NCBI RefSeq assembly: GCF_003576645.1
Contig: NC_044919.1
Location: 35,206,171-35,270,170, forward strand
Length of the DNA: 64,000 nucleotides
Direction: 5' to 3'
DNA from: Ipomoea triloba
Taxonomy: Eukaryota; Streptophyta; Magnoliopsida; Solanales; Convolvulaceae
The notes beneath the pieces are model-generated. The model did not search any database, was not told the DNA's origin, and saw nothing but the letters and a program-made list of their open reading frames with translations. Of the stretch, positions 53,385 through 64,000 are shown in pieces. Position numbers and translations under genes: made by a program. Position 1 is the stretch's first letter, and every line of letters begins with the position of its first letter.

Positions 53385-53946
53385 ATTGCCAGAACAGGCA
53401 CACTTGAAATAGCAGTTTTTAGGGGAAGAATTGAAGAAATCCAATGAAGTCTACATTTTCATGAGGTTATTCTTTTTAGTGGTCAGTGGGTAAAACCGTA
53501 AAAACTGTTTACCTTTGTAGGGGGTGTTTGACACTGTAATTCTGTAAATTGCATCCTGTCCAGATCCAAATTCATGGACTGTAATTTCCACGGTGCACTG
53601 CATTTGTTCAGTTAATCTTATTGAACTAAAGCAATAGATTTTAAAATTGTTCTGAGCTTTACCACATATTCTTCTTCCTGGAATGCTGAAATGCATAAGA
53701 GGTGTGAAACATGTATTATGAAGCCAGTTAAAATCTGTCCAAAAATAAAAAGGTTAAATAAACTCCCAAACATTAATGAAAACAGCTATTTTGTTCAACT
53801 CAAGAAAACGTTTTAAAACAACTTGCAATATGTTTTTGTATACAACTAGAACACGATGATGATTGAAAATTTAACAACTTTGTTGGAAAGCGAAAGGCAC
53901 CTGACTTCCTCGTTTGCTTGAGAATTCTTGTAGTCAGAGTCCAATT
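53385..53946. other. Tail-to-tail 3' region, no gene seen
   Basis: Only 562 bp separate the stop codons of the convergent F-box and methyltransferase genes, so both 3' UTRs must fit or overlap here. No repeat or open frame of note. Confidence 0.6.
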
Positions 53947-56774
53947 CTACTCCCTAATCTTTATCTCAAATATGAGCCCTTCAAGATTTTTTACCACAGA
54001 TCGTGTCCCAGCTACTTCACTTATCTGCAAACCATGTCGAGTTGCTTCATTAATGACCATGGCATCCATTCTGCAGAGAAAATCAACATTCCGTGTAAGC
54101 AATACCAGAAAAACATTTATACTTTCTTTTTTGTCAATAATTTTGAATAATTTTACCACAGGGCTTTTCAGCAACTGGTTCAGAAGTAAAATTTATTTTA
54201 TTAAATTGCTCACTGTTGACTGTTTAGGTCATTACAATCTCTGCAAATTTTTGTCGACAGAAATCTGGCATTACTTCATCAAATACTGAAATAGTTCAAA
54301 CTTGTGATTTTTCTGCTTTTCATATTTATAATGAAAGGATTAAGGTAGTCCCTATTTAAGTGTATAAGCACAGCTGTTTTCATAAATTCAAAAGTATAAT
54401 TCAGAACAATATTTTAATCTGATGGACTATTTTCAGTGAAAATACCTAAAATGCAGAGATAAGCTAAATTTAAACAATGATAAAACTAGGATTACCTTGA
54501 ATCTATATGCAATGATAACGAAGTTATTTAATATGGAGTATATAAAAAATGTTTCTACCAAACCGAATAGCAATTCAGAACCATAATTAACCAAATTGCA
54601 GAGATGCACATACACTTTTGCTCGTGATACATATGCCAATATAAATTTGCATTTGTTTCCACCACGAACTTTGAGTAGCTGCTCCACAGTATCAAAGAGC
54701 AAAGGAACATTCGCCTGCTGAAAACTTGTATATTGTCAAGGATTATTGCAAACTGAAGATGCTTATCATATTTAAATATAGTCAATGGCTAGATTTATTG
54801 TGTACTTAGATCACCCTTTCATGAAATGCCATGGTATGGTAAGATACTAAGATATTGATAGGGATGACATTATAATACACAACTATAGTCTATAAATGTT
54901 AAATGAAACCAAACTAACATGCTTAAAGAACCTATAAAGTATAGAGATAAAATTATAATTTGGATATAAATGTCAGCTCCAAGAACTAGATCAAATCCTT
55001 CAGGATGCCCTTGTAAGATATAACTGAGCTGATCAGTATTGCCCCATTCCAGCTTCTCAGCTTTTAAACCTAAAACAAATGACGGTAAAATGAAGGTACA
55101 AGTTCATCCCAAAATGCAATTGTACTTTGTAAAAGTTAGTTTACTAACCAGCATGAGGAATGGAAATATCAGAAGAAACATGATCGATGTTTTTCTTCAG
55201 GATCTGGAGTCGCTCCAAGGTTAGATGCTGAATAAACAAAGTGCATGAATATAATTGAAATTCAAACACTTGAACTTGCCTTGAGGACCTCAGCATTGTG
55301 GTCTGTCATCACAACTTCACGACAAAATTTGCTGCACAGTATTCCAGTTATACCTGCATCCAAGACTCGGCAATTTATCAACTTCGTATTAAATAAAGAA
55401 AAGAGAAATAATTCTGAAAGGTATACTGTTATACAACTTCCATGTTCAGGTATGCATCAACAACTCAGCTTAACAGAACTGCATCAACACTACTGTTTAG
55501 TCCTCCAGCCTTGTTTCAATTCAAATGCTTAAAGTCTCAAACTATTGATGGAGAAAAGACATCTTTGAGATGCTATTCCCTTACAATTCCCTGGAACCTT
55601 AAGCATACTAAAGTGAAAGTAATTACCTTTCAACTAGTTCACGTAAGAACATGGGTGCCAAGTAAAGTTAATGAGCTCATACGAAACATGGATAAGGAAG
55701 AAAAGAGAGAACCATGTATTGATTGGATACACAGGAGGTGGGCGAATGAAGGAAGATGGATTTTTAACAGGACTACTATTTGTAAAACAAATTTCCACTT
55801 CTCCACTTCCAATTCAAAAATTTCACCAAACTGGTAATAAATTGATTAAATGAACAAAAACTAGTTAAGTAACAGTACCAAACTATATCCATTCATCCAT
55901 TTTCATCAGTGAAGCTCCAGCTATTTAAGGACTCATAACATTAGAAGAACAGAGATAATAATAAAGAACTCCTAAAAAGAAATAGGATTACTAACCAACG
56001 CCAGAGCCAAGCTCAATAACAGAACATCCTTGGAGGATGTCAGCATTCTTTGCAAGATAATCGTTCAAGAGTACTGCCCCAGGCCAAACCAACTGTCCCG
56101 TCAAATCAAAATCAGCTGCCATACCAATTGTTAGTTCTAAGTTGCCATAGACATGAATTTAGAAAACACACACTAGACACATGCAATGAAATAAATTTCC
56201 CAATTAAGCACACATAAGCATAGCACTAACTTTTTTATCAGGATGAACAAGAGAAATCAATACAAAATAATATTTCCGTATGACTTAATTTTATAGTACA
56301 CTACTAATACTGACATCAATCTTTTATTTTGTAGGAGTCCTCTTCAATGGCACAAACACAAGTTCCTTGGAGTTCAGCCAAACAATTTTAATATGCTCAA
56401 AAACTTAACTCCTCAAGCTCATAATAGTGGAAAATGACCCCCAAAAAAGGCACCAGATTGATCAGAGCAGATAGCAATTAGTCTAATGGGAATATTTATA
56501 TACAGTAAATAATAAAAAAAAAAAAAAGAAGAAGAAAGGAAAAAAAAATGCTTACTGGAAGCAGATTGTAGGCAGTAGAGCTGAAGAACTTGAGAGCCGA
56601 ATGAGAACGTCGTGAGCTCGTAGCTGCACAAAAGCAACTCAATACGCAAATTTCACAAAGGAAATACACATACATATATGCATACAAAGAGAAAAGTTCA
56701 TACTTGTCGTTCATGAAGAACGACTGGTCCAACCAGACGATGTCTTCTTCTTCTTCTTCTTCTCCTCTTCTCAT
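53947..56774 (-). CDS. METTL21-type S-adenosylmethionine-dependent methyltransferase
   Basis: Probable protein-lysine methyltransferase of the METTL21 (methyltransferase 16) family; target unknown. Eight exons: 56704-56774, 56556-56623, 55996-56115, 55280-55353, 55149-55203, 54968-55069, 54614-54725, 53947-54070, giving 241 residues, normal for the family. Order: acidic MRRGEEEEEEDIVWLD, FFMNDNYELTTFSFGSQVLQ, DLTGQLVWPGAVLLNDYL, SAM-binding motif I VIELGSGVGITGIL (about 78-91), VVMTDHN, FDLVLGADICFQQ, then NLEGLIFEIKIRE at the end. Two introns are unusual: intron 4 has a GC donor (AAG|GCAAGT, 55279-55278) and intron 6 looks U12-type. An in-frame upstream ATG at 56876 would add 34 residues. 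I chose 56774 because the conserved region starts close after it. The gene is convergent with the F-box gene. Confidence 0.82.
54726..54967 (-). other. Putative U12-type AT-AA intron
   Basis: Intron 6 of the methyltransferase. On the minus strand the exon ends GCTGACATTT and the intron opens ATATCCAAAT (U12 donor consensus ATATCCTT). It contains TCCTTGAC at 54735-54742, a perfect U12 branch site, 10 nt before the proposed acceptor ATATACAA|GTTTTCAG. Splicing gives GADICFQQANVPLLFD in frame. Conventional GT-AG choices add about 18 hydrophobic residues into the conserved motif or break the frame. Confidence 0.55.
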
Positions 56775-57026
56775 GTTCAGACAAATCGTGTACTCGTGTA
56801 GTAGCAGCAGTGCTGACAATGAGAAATGACCTAAGACTTGAAGTGATGGTACCTTTCGCAGCAAGAGTAGTACCATGGACCTTCAATCATAATTCTAGGG
56901 CCCGAGCCCATGTATATGAATTTGGATATCTTCACAGCCCAGTTTCAGACCCGGACCACAAATTATACCATGGATAAGGGTCCACTGGACCACTTTGCAT
57001 TCTGGACCCTTGCCTAAAATGAAGGC

Positions 57027-57362
57027 AAATTATGTTATGGACCCGAGCCACTTTACAATGTGAACTCACTCAAGTCTATGTTCACAATTTAAAAACTCTA
57101 TATTTACAATTTTAAATCTCAATATACAAAATTACATTACTCAATATTTACAATTTTTGAACTCTATATTCACAATTTTGTTATATAGATTCAAAAATTG
57201 TGTTATACTATTTAATATAGAATTATGAAATTGTGAATATAGAGTTTTTGTGAACATAGAGTCTTGAAATAGAGTTCTAAAGTTATGAACATAGAGTTCT
57301 AAAATTGTGAATATTGATATGGGTCAACATTGCAATGTGGACCCTGGTCCATGACATAAAAT
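57027..57362. repeat. Foldback element A
   Basis: AAATTATGTTATGGACC at the left is mirrored by GGTCCATGACATAAAATTT at the right. The interior is a loose palindrome of CTCTATATTCACAATTTT and AAATTGTGAATATAGAG. A 57-bp copy of the theme (GGGTCCACTGGACCACTTTG) lies just outside at 56969. Target duplications not resolved. Confidence 0.5.
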
Positions 57363-57770
57363 TTTATCATGGACCGCGGTTCACCAAGCATTGTGGACCA
57401 AGTAACAAATGACGTCGTTTTGATTAATGAAAAGTGAAAATAGACGAATGAAACGACATTCGTTCGGCGCAACTGTAGTCCCCCACTACAGTATCAGTTC
57501 AACACAAATGTAGTATCAGCCAACACAAATGCAGTATCAGTTCAACACATTTGCAGTATCAGTTCAACATAACTGCAGTATCAGTCAACACAACTGTAGT
57601 ATCAATTCAACACAATTGCAATATCAGTTCAACACAACTGCAGTGTCATTTTGAGATGAACTGTAATATCAGTCACGGAAATTTACTGAAACTGTTTCTC
57701 CCATTTACTGAAACGACGTCGTTTTGTGACCTTGGACCACAATGCATTGTGGACCGCGGTCCACGGTATT
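57363..57770. repeat. Foldback element B, carrying a minisatellite
   Basis: ATGGACCGCGGTTCACCAAG ... ACGTCGTTTT at the left pairs with AAACGACGTCGTTTTGTGAC ... GACCGCGGTCCACGG at the right, arms of about 55 bp. It encloses the 22-bp minisatellite at 57489-57649. The GGACCGCGGTCC palindrome marks the termini. Target duplication uncertain. Confidence 0.6.
57489..57649 (+). repeat. Minisatellite, about 22-bp unit, seven to eight copies
   Basis: Variants of GTATCAGTTCAACACAACTG follow one another with small length changes (GTATCAGCCAACACAAATG, GTATCAATTCAACACAATTG and so on). It occupies the loop of foldback element B. A 73-residue open frame over it (from 57551) is a by-product. Confidence 0.85.
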
Positions 57771-58196
57771 AGGACTGAAAAATTGACAATTTATATGATG
57801 GAGCAATGTCCACATACATTATGAATCTCGGATCAAAATAACGAGATCTATAATTTATACTCATAAGGTACATAATTTCATAACCACAAATCCACAAAAC
57901 AAAACACATACACATATTATATATTTATTTATTTTTTAAATATGATTTAGTTATATAATTTGTATTCATAAGCATATAATTTCACAACACAAAATACAGA
58001 AATTTATAACATTCAAATACAAAATTCATATTTTAAAGATACAAAATATTATAATATAAGACATAAAAATTCACAACATAAAATACATACACATGCATCA
58101 AGATTTAAAGTGCATTGTGAACACTAGTCCATGATATAAGGATTGATTAATGTATTACCAAGAGTAATAAAAACATAATGACGGTGAAAGACAATA

Positions 58197-58465
58197 GGAA
58201 AAATTGTAATTTATGCCCCTTCATAATATGTCAATTATCAATGTCACTCCTGAATTATTAGTGGTGTAAATGTTACCCCTCAATTTTTAAAAACGGTACA
58301 CATATTGCCCCTCCCGTACCGTCAAGAGGGGCAATATTTACACCACGGGAGGGACAATATATGTACAATTTTTAAAAATTGAGGGGCAATATTTACAACA
58401 CTAATAATTCAGGAATGACATTAATAATTGGCATATTATGGAGGGACATAAATTACAATTTTTAC
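58197..58465. mobile_element. Mutator-type foldback MITE (269 bp), second family
   Basis: Arms of about 118 bp, AAAAATTGTAATTTATGCCC ... and its inversion, leave almost no loop. It is flanked by an exact 9-bp duplication AAGACAATA (58188-58196 and 58466-58474). The internal motif GTGTAAAT.TTACCCCTCAA differs from copies 1-3. It lies about 170 bp upstream of the sterol-enzyme start codon, so it may sit within that promoter. Confidence 0.88.
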
Positions 58466-58636
58466 AAGACAATATTTAAAGCATAATCAAAAGTGAAATA
58501 AAATAATTCGCCCTAAATACAAGTTGCCACAGTAACCATCTTCAGTTCTCCACTGCTCCACTGGTTCTGAACTAAACTTTCATATTTCTTCCATAAAAAG
58601 AAGTTAAAATTCTGCAAATTCTACTGGAGAGTAACA

Positions 58637-61600
58637 ATGGTGGCCGGGGGAGAGAAATGGTCAGTGGTGACGGGCGGTAGAGGCTTTGCGGCGCGCCACT
58701 TGGTGGAAATGCTAATTCGCTACAACATGTTCTCCGTTCGGGTCGCGGATTTAGGTCCTGAAATTAAGTTGGAGCCTCACGAAGAACACGGCACTCTCGG
58801 CCAAGCACTCCGATCTGGCCGCGCAGTCTATGTGTCCATGGATCTCCGGGACAAGTCCCAAGTACTCAAAGGTTTTCTACTTAATATCTTCTGTTCTTAT
58901 CATTTTCACAGGAGATGTTATACAACTTGAAGAAATTTGTTCGTTAATTGCTGATTAAATGCGAGCTTTATGTGTATTTGCAATGTCCTACTTCGAATTA
59001 AGGAGTAACATTTCCCGCAACTCATTGTTTTATAAACTGATTTAATTATCAAGTTTGGAATCTTTACCTGCTTGCTAAGTTGCTATACTGTTTCTACAGC
59101 TTTTGAAGGAGCTGAGGCTGTTTTCCACATGGCTGCCCCAGATTCGTCAATCAACAACTACCAGCTCCATCACTCAGTCAATGTACAAGGTAAAGTTCTT
59201 ACTGAGCAGGATCTCTATAGGATCCTCTATTATTACTTTACTCTTTATTTCCTAATATTCCTTGTTTATATCTTTGAACATTTTAAATAGGAACTAAGAA
59301 TGTAATTGATGCCTGTGTTGAGCTAAAAGTGAAGAGACTTATATACACCAGCTCCCCCAGTGTAGTCTTTGATGGTGTTCATGGAATTTTTAATGGGGAT
59401 GAATCAATGCCATATCCTGCTAAGGTATAGACTATATTGATACTCAAGTGTGATTTGTGAATATAATATCCAGTCTGATTAGTATATAGCAATAGCAAGA
59501 TTATTTTTTATTATAAAACATAAAAAAAAATAGCAATAATGTTTTTAGTGTATCGTTATTGCCAGCACAACGATTCGTATTCTGCAACTAAAGCTGAAGG
59601 TGAGGCACTAGTCCTCAAGGCAAATGGCATTAATGGCCTGCTGACATGTTGCATCAGACCCAGCAGCATTTTTGGCCCCGGTGACAGGTTACTTGTTCCT
59701 TCCCTTGTCACTGCTGCAAGGGCAGGGAAATCCAAGGTTATTGGAAATTCTCATCTCTTGTGCCATGTATTTACTTATTATTGCATTATTTTATGGTCTT
59801 ACCTCTACCACTTCTTCCCCAAACATTTTTTTTAAAACTTATTTACTTATTCTCAATTAACATCTAAACGACATGTAAACACATCATATCTGCTATCTTG
59901 CACTTTACATCTTTGTGCTACTTATTCTCAATTTCTTTATCTAGACGACACTGATTCTCACTACTGTCTTTTCCCATGACTAAATGGAATTAGTCTTATG
60001 CTTTGTAAACACATCATATCTGCTATCTTGCACTTAATATTTAACTGTTGGAATGTTTAGAGTTATTGCATGACTCAAAGTTTCAAACCTGAATGATGCA
60101 GTTCATTATAGGTGATGGCAACAACATGTATGATTTCACTTATGTTGAGAATGTTGCACATGGTCATATATGTGCTGAAAGAGCCCTAGCATCAGAAGGA
60201 GCTGTTGCAGAGAAAGCTGCAGGACAGGTATTGTGTCCAACTGTGATGTCTTCTGTCTTGGGATAACAATCTGTTATATAGATTTCAGTGTAATTGCGGG
60301 GACAAGGATAATGTGTTGACACACAAACTGTACTAGCTTTTAAGGAATTTGTGTTCAGTTACCAGTCTTTTATTGTGCTAAATTGCTAATTTCTAGTAGG
60401 GAAGGCACTACACATACTATTCAAGAAAAGCCTTGGCTGAGTCAGCTCTCGTCATTCTATTTTGATTAGATGACATTGGAAAAAAATCTTTGAGCAGTTA
60501 GATTCTGGATTCCTTCTGCTGATTTTGTAAACTAAAATATTTTCTGGTGATCATTGTAAATGGTGATACATTTTACTGTAGAGATTATAAGTTTATAACT
60601 AAGTGTTCTCGTGTATGGGGACATTTCTATTTCTTAAAGAAGGTTGTAAGATTTGTTGATTCATGATGGTTAACTCTGATAAATGAAGTCAACTTAAATG
60701 GCTTCTGCAGGCTTACTTCATCACTAACACAGAGCCTATCAAGTTCTGGGAGTTTGTCTCGCTTATTCTTGAAGGTCTTGGCTATGAAAGGTGATTTCTT
60801 CACACACATACCCCATACTTCTTTTACATCCTTTTGAGATTTTGGCTCTTGGGTATCTGTTGATAATTCATTGTTATATGCCAGCCACTTCCACCAATTT
60901 ATTTACTCTTTCATGTAATTTTTAAATATTGTATGTGAGACAAAGGAAAATATACAATTTAGGGAGAACAAGAGTCCCCTGTTTAAATGTTGAAGATTAC
61001 ATCTCTTTTAATACATAACTGTCAAGTCCTTTAGTTCTTCAATTGTGGCATAAATAGGATTATATAAGTGATACATTGATACTGAAATATCCATGATTAG
61101 GTGTGCTTTCATTAAACTTCTAGGGACCCTCTTTAGGATTTAGGGAAGTACAATGGATTGCAATAAACTAGCTCAGATTGATAAGCTTTCTAAAGTTGCC
61201 CCTTTTAACCAGTCAAATTTTAATGTGCACATTCAAGATAGGTTATGTTTTGCATACTAAGGTATCTAGTTTCATTCTTCAGATCTGTTTTTTTTTTTTC
61301 TTGTTCTTGTTGGTTGGCTTTGGACTGAAAGAATTATAGAAATTGGTAAGACTTTTGACTGTTTTCAAAGATAGAAGTAATTATCTGCAGTATAGACTTG
61401 CTGTGTGGAATGTGGATCTAGTGTATATAAGGGTGGTTTTAAGGTGAAAAAGAAAACTAGCTTTTCAGTTCTTGCTAAGTAAGGCTTTTAATTTTGTTAT
61501 CCCCTTCAATCTGTTTTTATACCTCATCTCCTTTAAGGAATAGATGTAGGTGGTATTTTTATCATTTACAGTTTCCTTTAAAATGTATGTTATCTTTATT

Positions 61601-63283
61601 TCTGATTTTATTAGTATGCAGGCCAAGTATTAAGATTCCTGCCTGTGTTATGATGCCTATTGCACATTTGGTGGAGTTGACATATAAGCTCTTAGGCCCA
61701 TATGGAATGAAGGTCCCACAGTTGACACCTTCAAGAATAAGACTTTTATCTCGCAGCAGGACGTTTAGTTGTTCTAAAGCAAATGATCGACTGGGCTATA
61801 CACCTATTGTCCCACTGCAGGTTCTTCTCATACCCCTTGGAATTACTCAGTTGGATTTGATTTGTCACATTCACTCAACTCAACTAAGTCTAACCCCTAC
61901 CTAGTTGGGGTTAAGTATCACATGAGGTCCCTAATTAATTAAATCATGGTTTCACTAATATCATTTTGCCTCTGATGATGTGATTTGTCTTCCTGTAGGA
62001 GGGTCTTAGTAGGACAATTGACTCGTACCCACATTTAAGAGCTGAAATTAAAACTAGAAAGGATGGGCCTTCCAAAGCTTCCATACTTCTTGGAAATGGA
62101 AGGGGTATGAATGAGTTGTTCTCCCTATATTTCATCTTTGTTTCTCTCTCATCAGTGTATGCAATTTGTGTGGCTTAAATTTTATGCTTGCTATGTGATA
62201 TTTTTGCTTTAAGTTTACTGAAGAAAGTATTCCTGTATGATTTTCAAGCATTTGCTAACCCTCTGGCAGAACCCAATACTTTAGGATTTTATGCTCATTG
62301 TTATAACCTGACCTGATATACCTGAGGATTCTAAGCCCATTTAGATGTTGATGCACATTCACAAAATATGGCCTATTTTGTGAATCTAAATTCTAAATTG
62401 TTTTATTCAATTGAAATTGCTGTTTGAACTCTAAGATGGCATCTTGATTGTGTATTATTGTAATAGTCACTAAATTTGTACAAAATGTGCCGCCATTCAT
62501 GTTTCCAGAAAGTCATACAAGATCTGCTGCCTTTTGTGTTATCAGAAAGTCTTACAAGATGTACTACTTTGTGTTTTCAAACAACAAAGTTATCTTATTT
62601 CTGTAGTATTGCCTGTTTTACATATCATTTCAGCAAAATAACTGGTTTGTAGTCCTTATGAGCTGTATTACACCATTTTGCATAGTAATCAATGCGAAAG
62701 GAATTAGATTGAAGAGTGAGTTTCCTTGACAAAGGTGTACAGCCACACATATAGTGCAAGGAAAAGTGCAACAAATCAAGTGGATATGCTATGATTACAT
62801 GTAATTGAGCAATTTATGAGGCAAAACTTTACTTGGGCAATTTGTCAAGCAGAAAATAACTAATAAGAGTGAATCTTGTAAAGGAGTTGATTTAGGAACT
62901 AAAAATTAGAGAGAAGGATGACTTTTATAGTACATGCATTTGTGCACTGAAATGAGAAATCAGAATATTTCAAAATCACTCAGTGTATCATAGGATCTGT
63001 TAAATATGGTGACCTTGATTCAGTTATGATTTCATAATTTCCAACTTTATTTTCTTATCAAGTTAGGGAGTATATTCTAATCAATAGTTATGGCACTACA
63101 TTTTGCAGTTGCTGATACACTTCTCTGGAGGGATAAAAGGCAAACACTCATTACTGCATTAGTTCTTGCAGCAATTTACTTCAATTTCATAGCAGTTGGA
63201 TATACCATGATAACAGCAACTTCCAAGCTACTCTTAGTGGCATCTATTTTCCTATTCATCCATGGAAAGCTGCCACAGAAAAT
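58637..63283 (+). CDS. 3BETAHSD/D: Sterol 3beta-hydroxysteroid dehydrogenase/C-4 decarboxylase with reticulon domain, 3' end missing
   Basis: ER enzyme that oxidises and decarboxylates 4-carboxysterols during removal of C-4 methyl groups in plant sterol synthesis. Nine exons visible: 58637-58871, 59100-59189, 59291-59424, 59566-59736, 60102-60227, 60711-60790, 61622-61820, 61999-62104, 63109-63283, encoding 438 residues and two bases of the next codon. Rossmann motif [13 protein letters not shown] at 10-22, [12 protein letters not shown], catalytic YSATK at 158-162, [12 protein letters not shown]. From about residue 380, [13 protein letters not shown] and two hydrophobic stretches begin a reticulon-homology domain, as in the plant-specific fusion At2g26260. 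The final donor (AAAAT|GTATGC) has no convincing acceptor before 64000, so the remaining roughly 120 residues lie beyond the window. The start is the first Met after a stop-containing leader. Confidence 0.93.
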
Positions 63284-64000
63284 GTATGCTTCCCTCCCTC
63301 TCCCTTGCAGAACACACATATGCATGTGGACATAATGAATGAGTTTCAAAAAACTATGGAAGTACTTATACAGATGCCCCCATTTATAAAGTCATCCACT
63401 ATAGAAAGCCTGAGAGGCCTACTTGCAAAATTTTGTTTAAAATCGTACTTGGTTTCACAATGAAGAAAACACAGTTTACAAGATCAAGCCTTTTAATGTG
63501 TGAGCCTTTTTATTTTACACCATTATTTAGCTCAGTAATAAACATTAAACACTAGCTTTTAGTAATCACTTTCAATAAGGCTATAGCTTGTCTGCAAATT
63601 ATACCTTTTTAAAAAAAGATTTTCTATTCTTGATATTTTTGCTGTTTGTTCTATCCGTACTCTTGATAAAGCAATGATTAGTTTATTTTTTTTTTTGCTT
63701 GACATTGCCATGATATAATTTGAATTCCTTGTAGAAATGTGAAACATAGTCTTTTATTTTTGCCAGTAGATCTGCTTTAGTATTTTATCAAGCTTTCTGT
63801 GTATCAAAAAGATTCTTTATGTTGAAAGTGAATTTCAAGTTGGACCAATCTGTAATGAGCAACTGGTTATTCCAACTTTTATTTTATTCTTGAACACAGA
63901 GAGGTACATTAGGAAGGTGTGTTCACATGGGTCACCAATTCTGCTGATATGAATAAAAGAATAAGACAGTAATAAGATTTACCTTCTTTTTTTTTTTTTT
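63284..64000 (+). other. Intron of the sterol enzyme gene up to the window edge
   Basis: No exon matching the rest of the reticulon domain was found. A candidate acceptor at about 63900 (ACACAG) leads into a stop within four codons and was not accepted. The region is T-rich and contains no recognised repeat. The window ends in a T run. Confidence 0.55.

Larger units (their letters stand above)
56880..58636. other. Divergent promoter region rich in foldback elements
   Basis: Between the methyltransferase (minus) and the sterol enzyme (plus). Two related foldback units (57027-57362 and 57363-57770), a minisatellite (57489-57649) and a Mutator-type MITE (58197-58465) occupy over half of it. The last 170 bp before 58637 should hold the sterol-gene core promoter and leader. 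Confidence 0.6.

Noticed and set aside
55442..55853. 131-residue plus-strand open frame
   Set aside because: It lies in intron 3 of the methyltransferase on the opposite strand; no family resemblance and no splice partners.
56698..56886. Minus-strand frame with a long Arg run
   Set aside because: Alternative frame of the GAA-repeat first exon of the methyltransferase; the acidic frame is the one that joins to the conserved domain.
57551..57772. 73-residue open frame rich in Asn, Thr and Ile
   Set aside because: It is the translation of the 22-bp minisatellite and foldback arm; the period and the inverted repeat explain it.
63897..63925. Candidate acceptor for the next sterol-enzyme exon
   Set aside because: Using it meets a stop codon within four codons and does not match the reticulon continuation.

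Overview
The window is nuclear DNA of a eudicot plant, probably an asterid. The genes are split by many short introns (mostly GT-AG), intergenic DNA is AT-rich, MITE-type transposons are abundant, and every recognised protein has a close plant counterpart. I could not name the species; a Convolvulaceae origin is only a guess. I read eleven protein-coding genes, and reconstructed the exons of each by hand with reading frame carried across every junction. Two run off the window edges.

Layout. (1) 47-1523, minus: 5' part of cofactor-independent phosphoglycerate mutase (glycolysis), continuing beyond base 1. (2) 2713-8647, minus: CPL4-like RNA polymerase II CTD phosphatase (FCP1 + BRCT). (3) 12359-14199, plus: early-nodulin-like phytocyanin. 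(4) 15668-20387, minus: SUMO E1 subunit SAE1. (5) 22755-26496, plus: calcium-dependent protein kinase of the CPK17/CPK34 type. (6) 29472-33747, plus: clade-II TGA bZIP factor (TGA2/5/6 type). (7) 35095-38232, plus: small RIN4/NOI-family protein with a ten-residue repeat. (8) 39431-45340, minus: chaperonin subunit CCT7. (9) 50083-53384, plus: F-box protein. (10) 53947-56774, minus: METTL21-type methyltransferase, convergent with gene 9. (11) 58637 to beyond 63283, plus: sterol 3beta-hydroxysteroid dehydrogenase/C-4 decarboxylase with a reticulon tail, cut by the right edge.

The genes do not form one pathway; this is ordinary mixed euchromatin. Genes 6 and 7 both belong to families tied to salicylate/NPR1 and RIN4 immunity, but nothing in the sequence links them functionally. 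Genes 9-11 may be collinear with an Arabidopsis chromosome 2 interval (inference from memory).

Mobile DNA. Five long-TIR foldback elements have 9-bp target duplications or a close match, as Mutator-type MITEs do; three sit in introns. There are also a hAT element with a clean 8-bp duplication, a hAT-like element split by a Mutator-type MITE, a Tourist-like MITE, a family of tRNA-derived SINE-like repeats, and an antisense LINE 3' end that makes up most of the first intron of the kinase gene.

Most interesting points: (a) the kinase intron is bounded by AGGTG on both sides, so its removal restores an uninterrupted reading frame, as expected for intron birth by insertion at an AG|GT site; (b) intron 6 of the methyltransferase has no in-frame GT-AG solution that keeps the conserved motif, but fits a U12-type AT-AA intron with a perfect branch site; (c) a 20-bp palindrome of two TGACG boxes lies upstream of the TGA gene, whose own family binds TGACG. 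No operon-like, CRISPR or viral system was seen.
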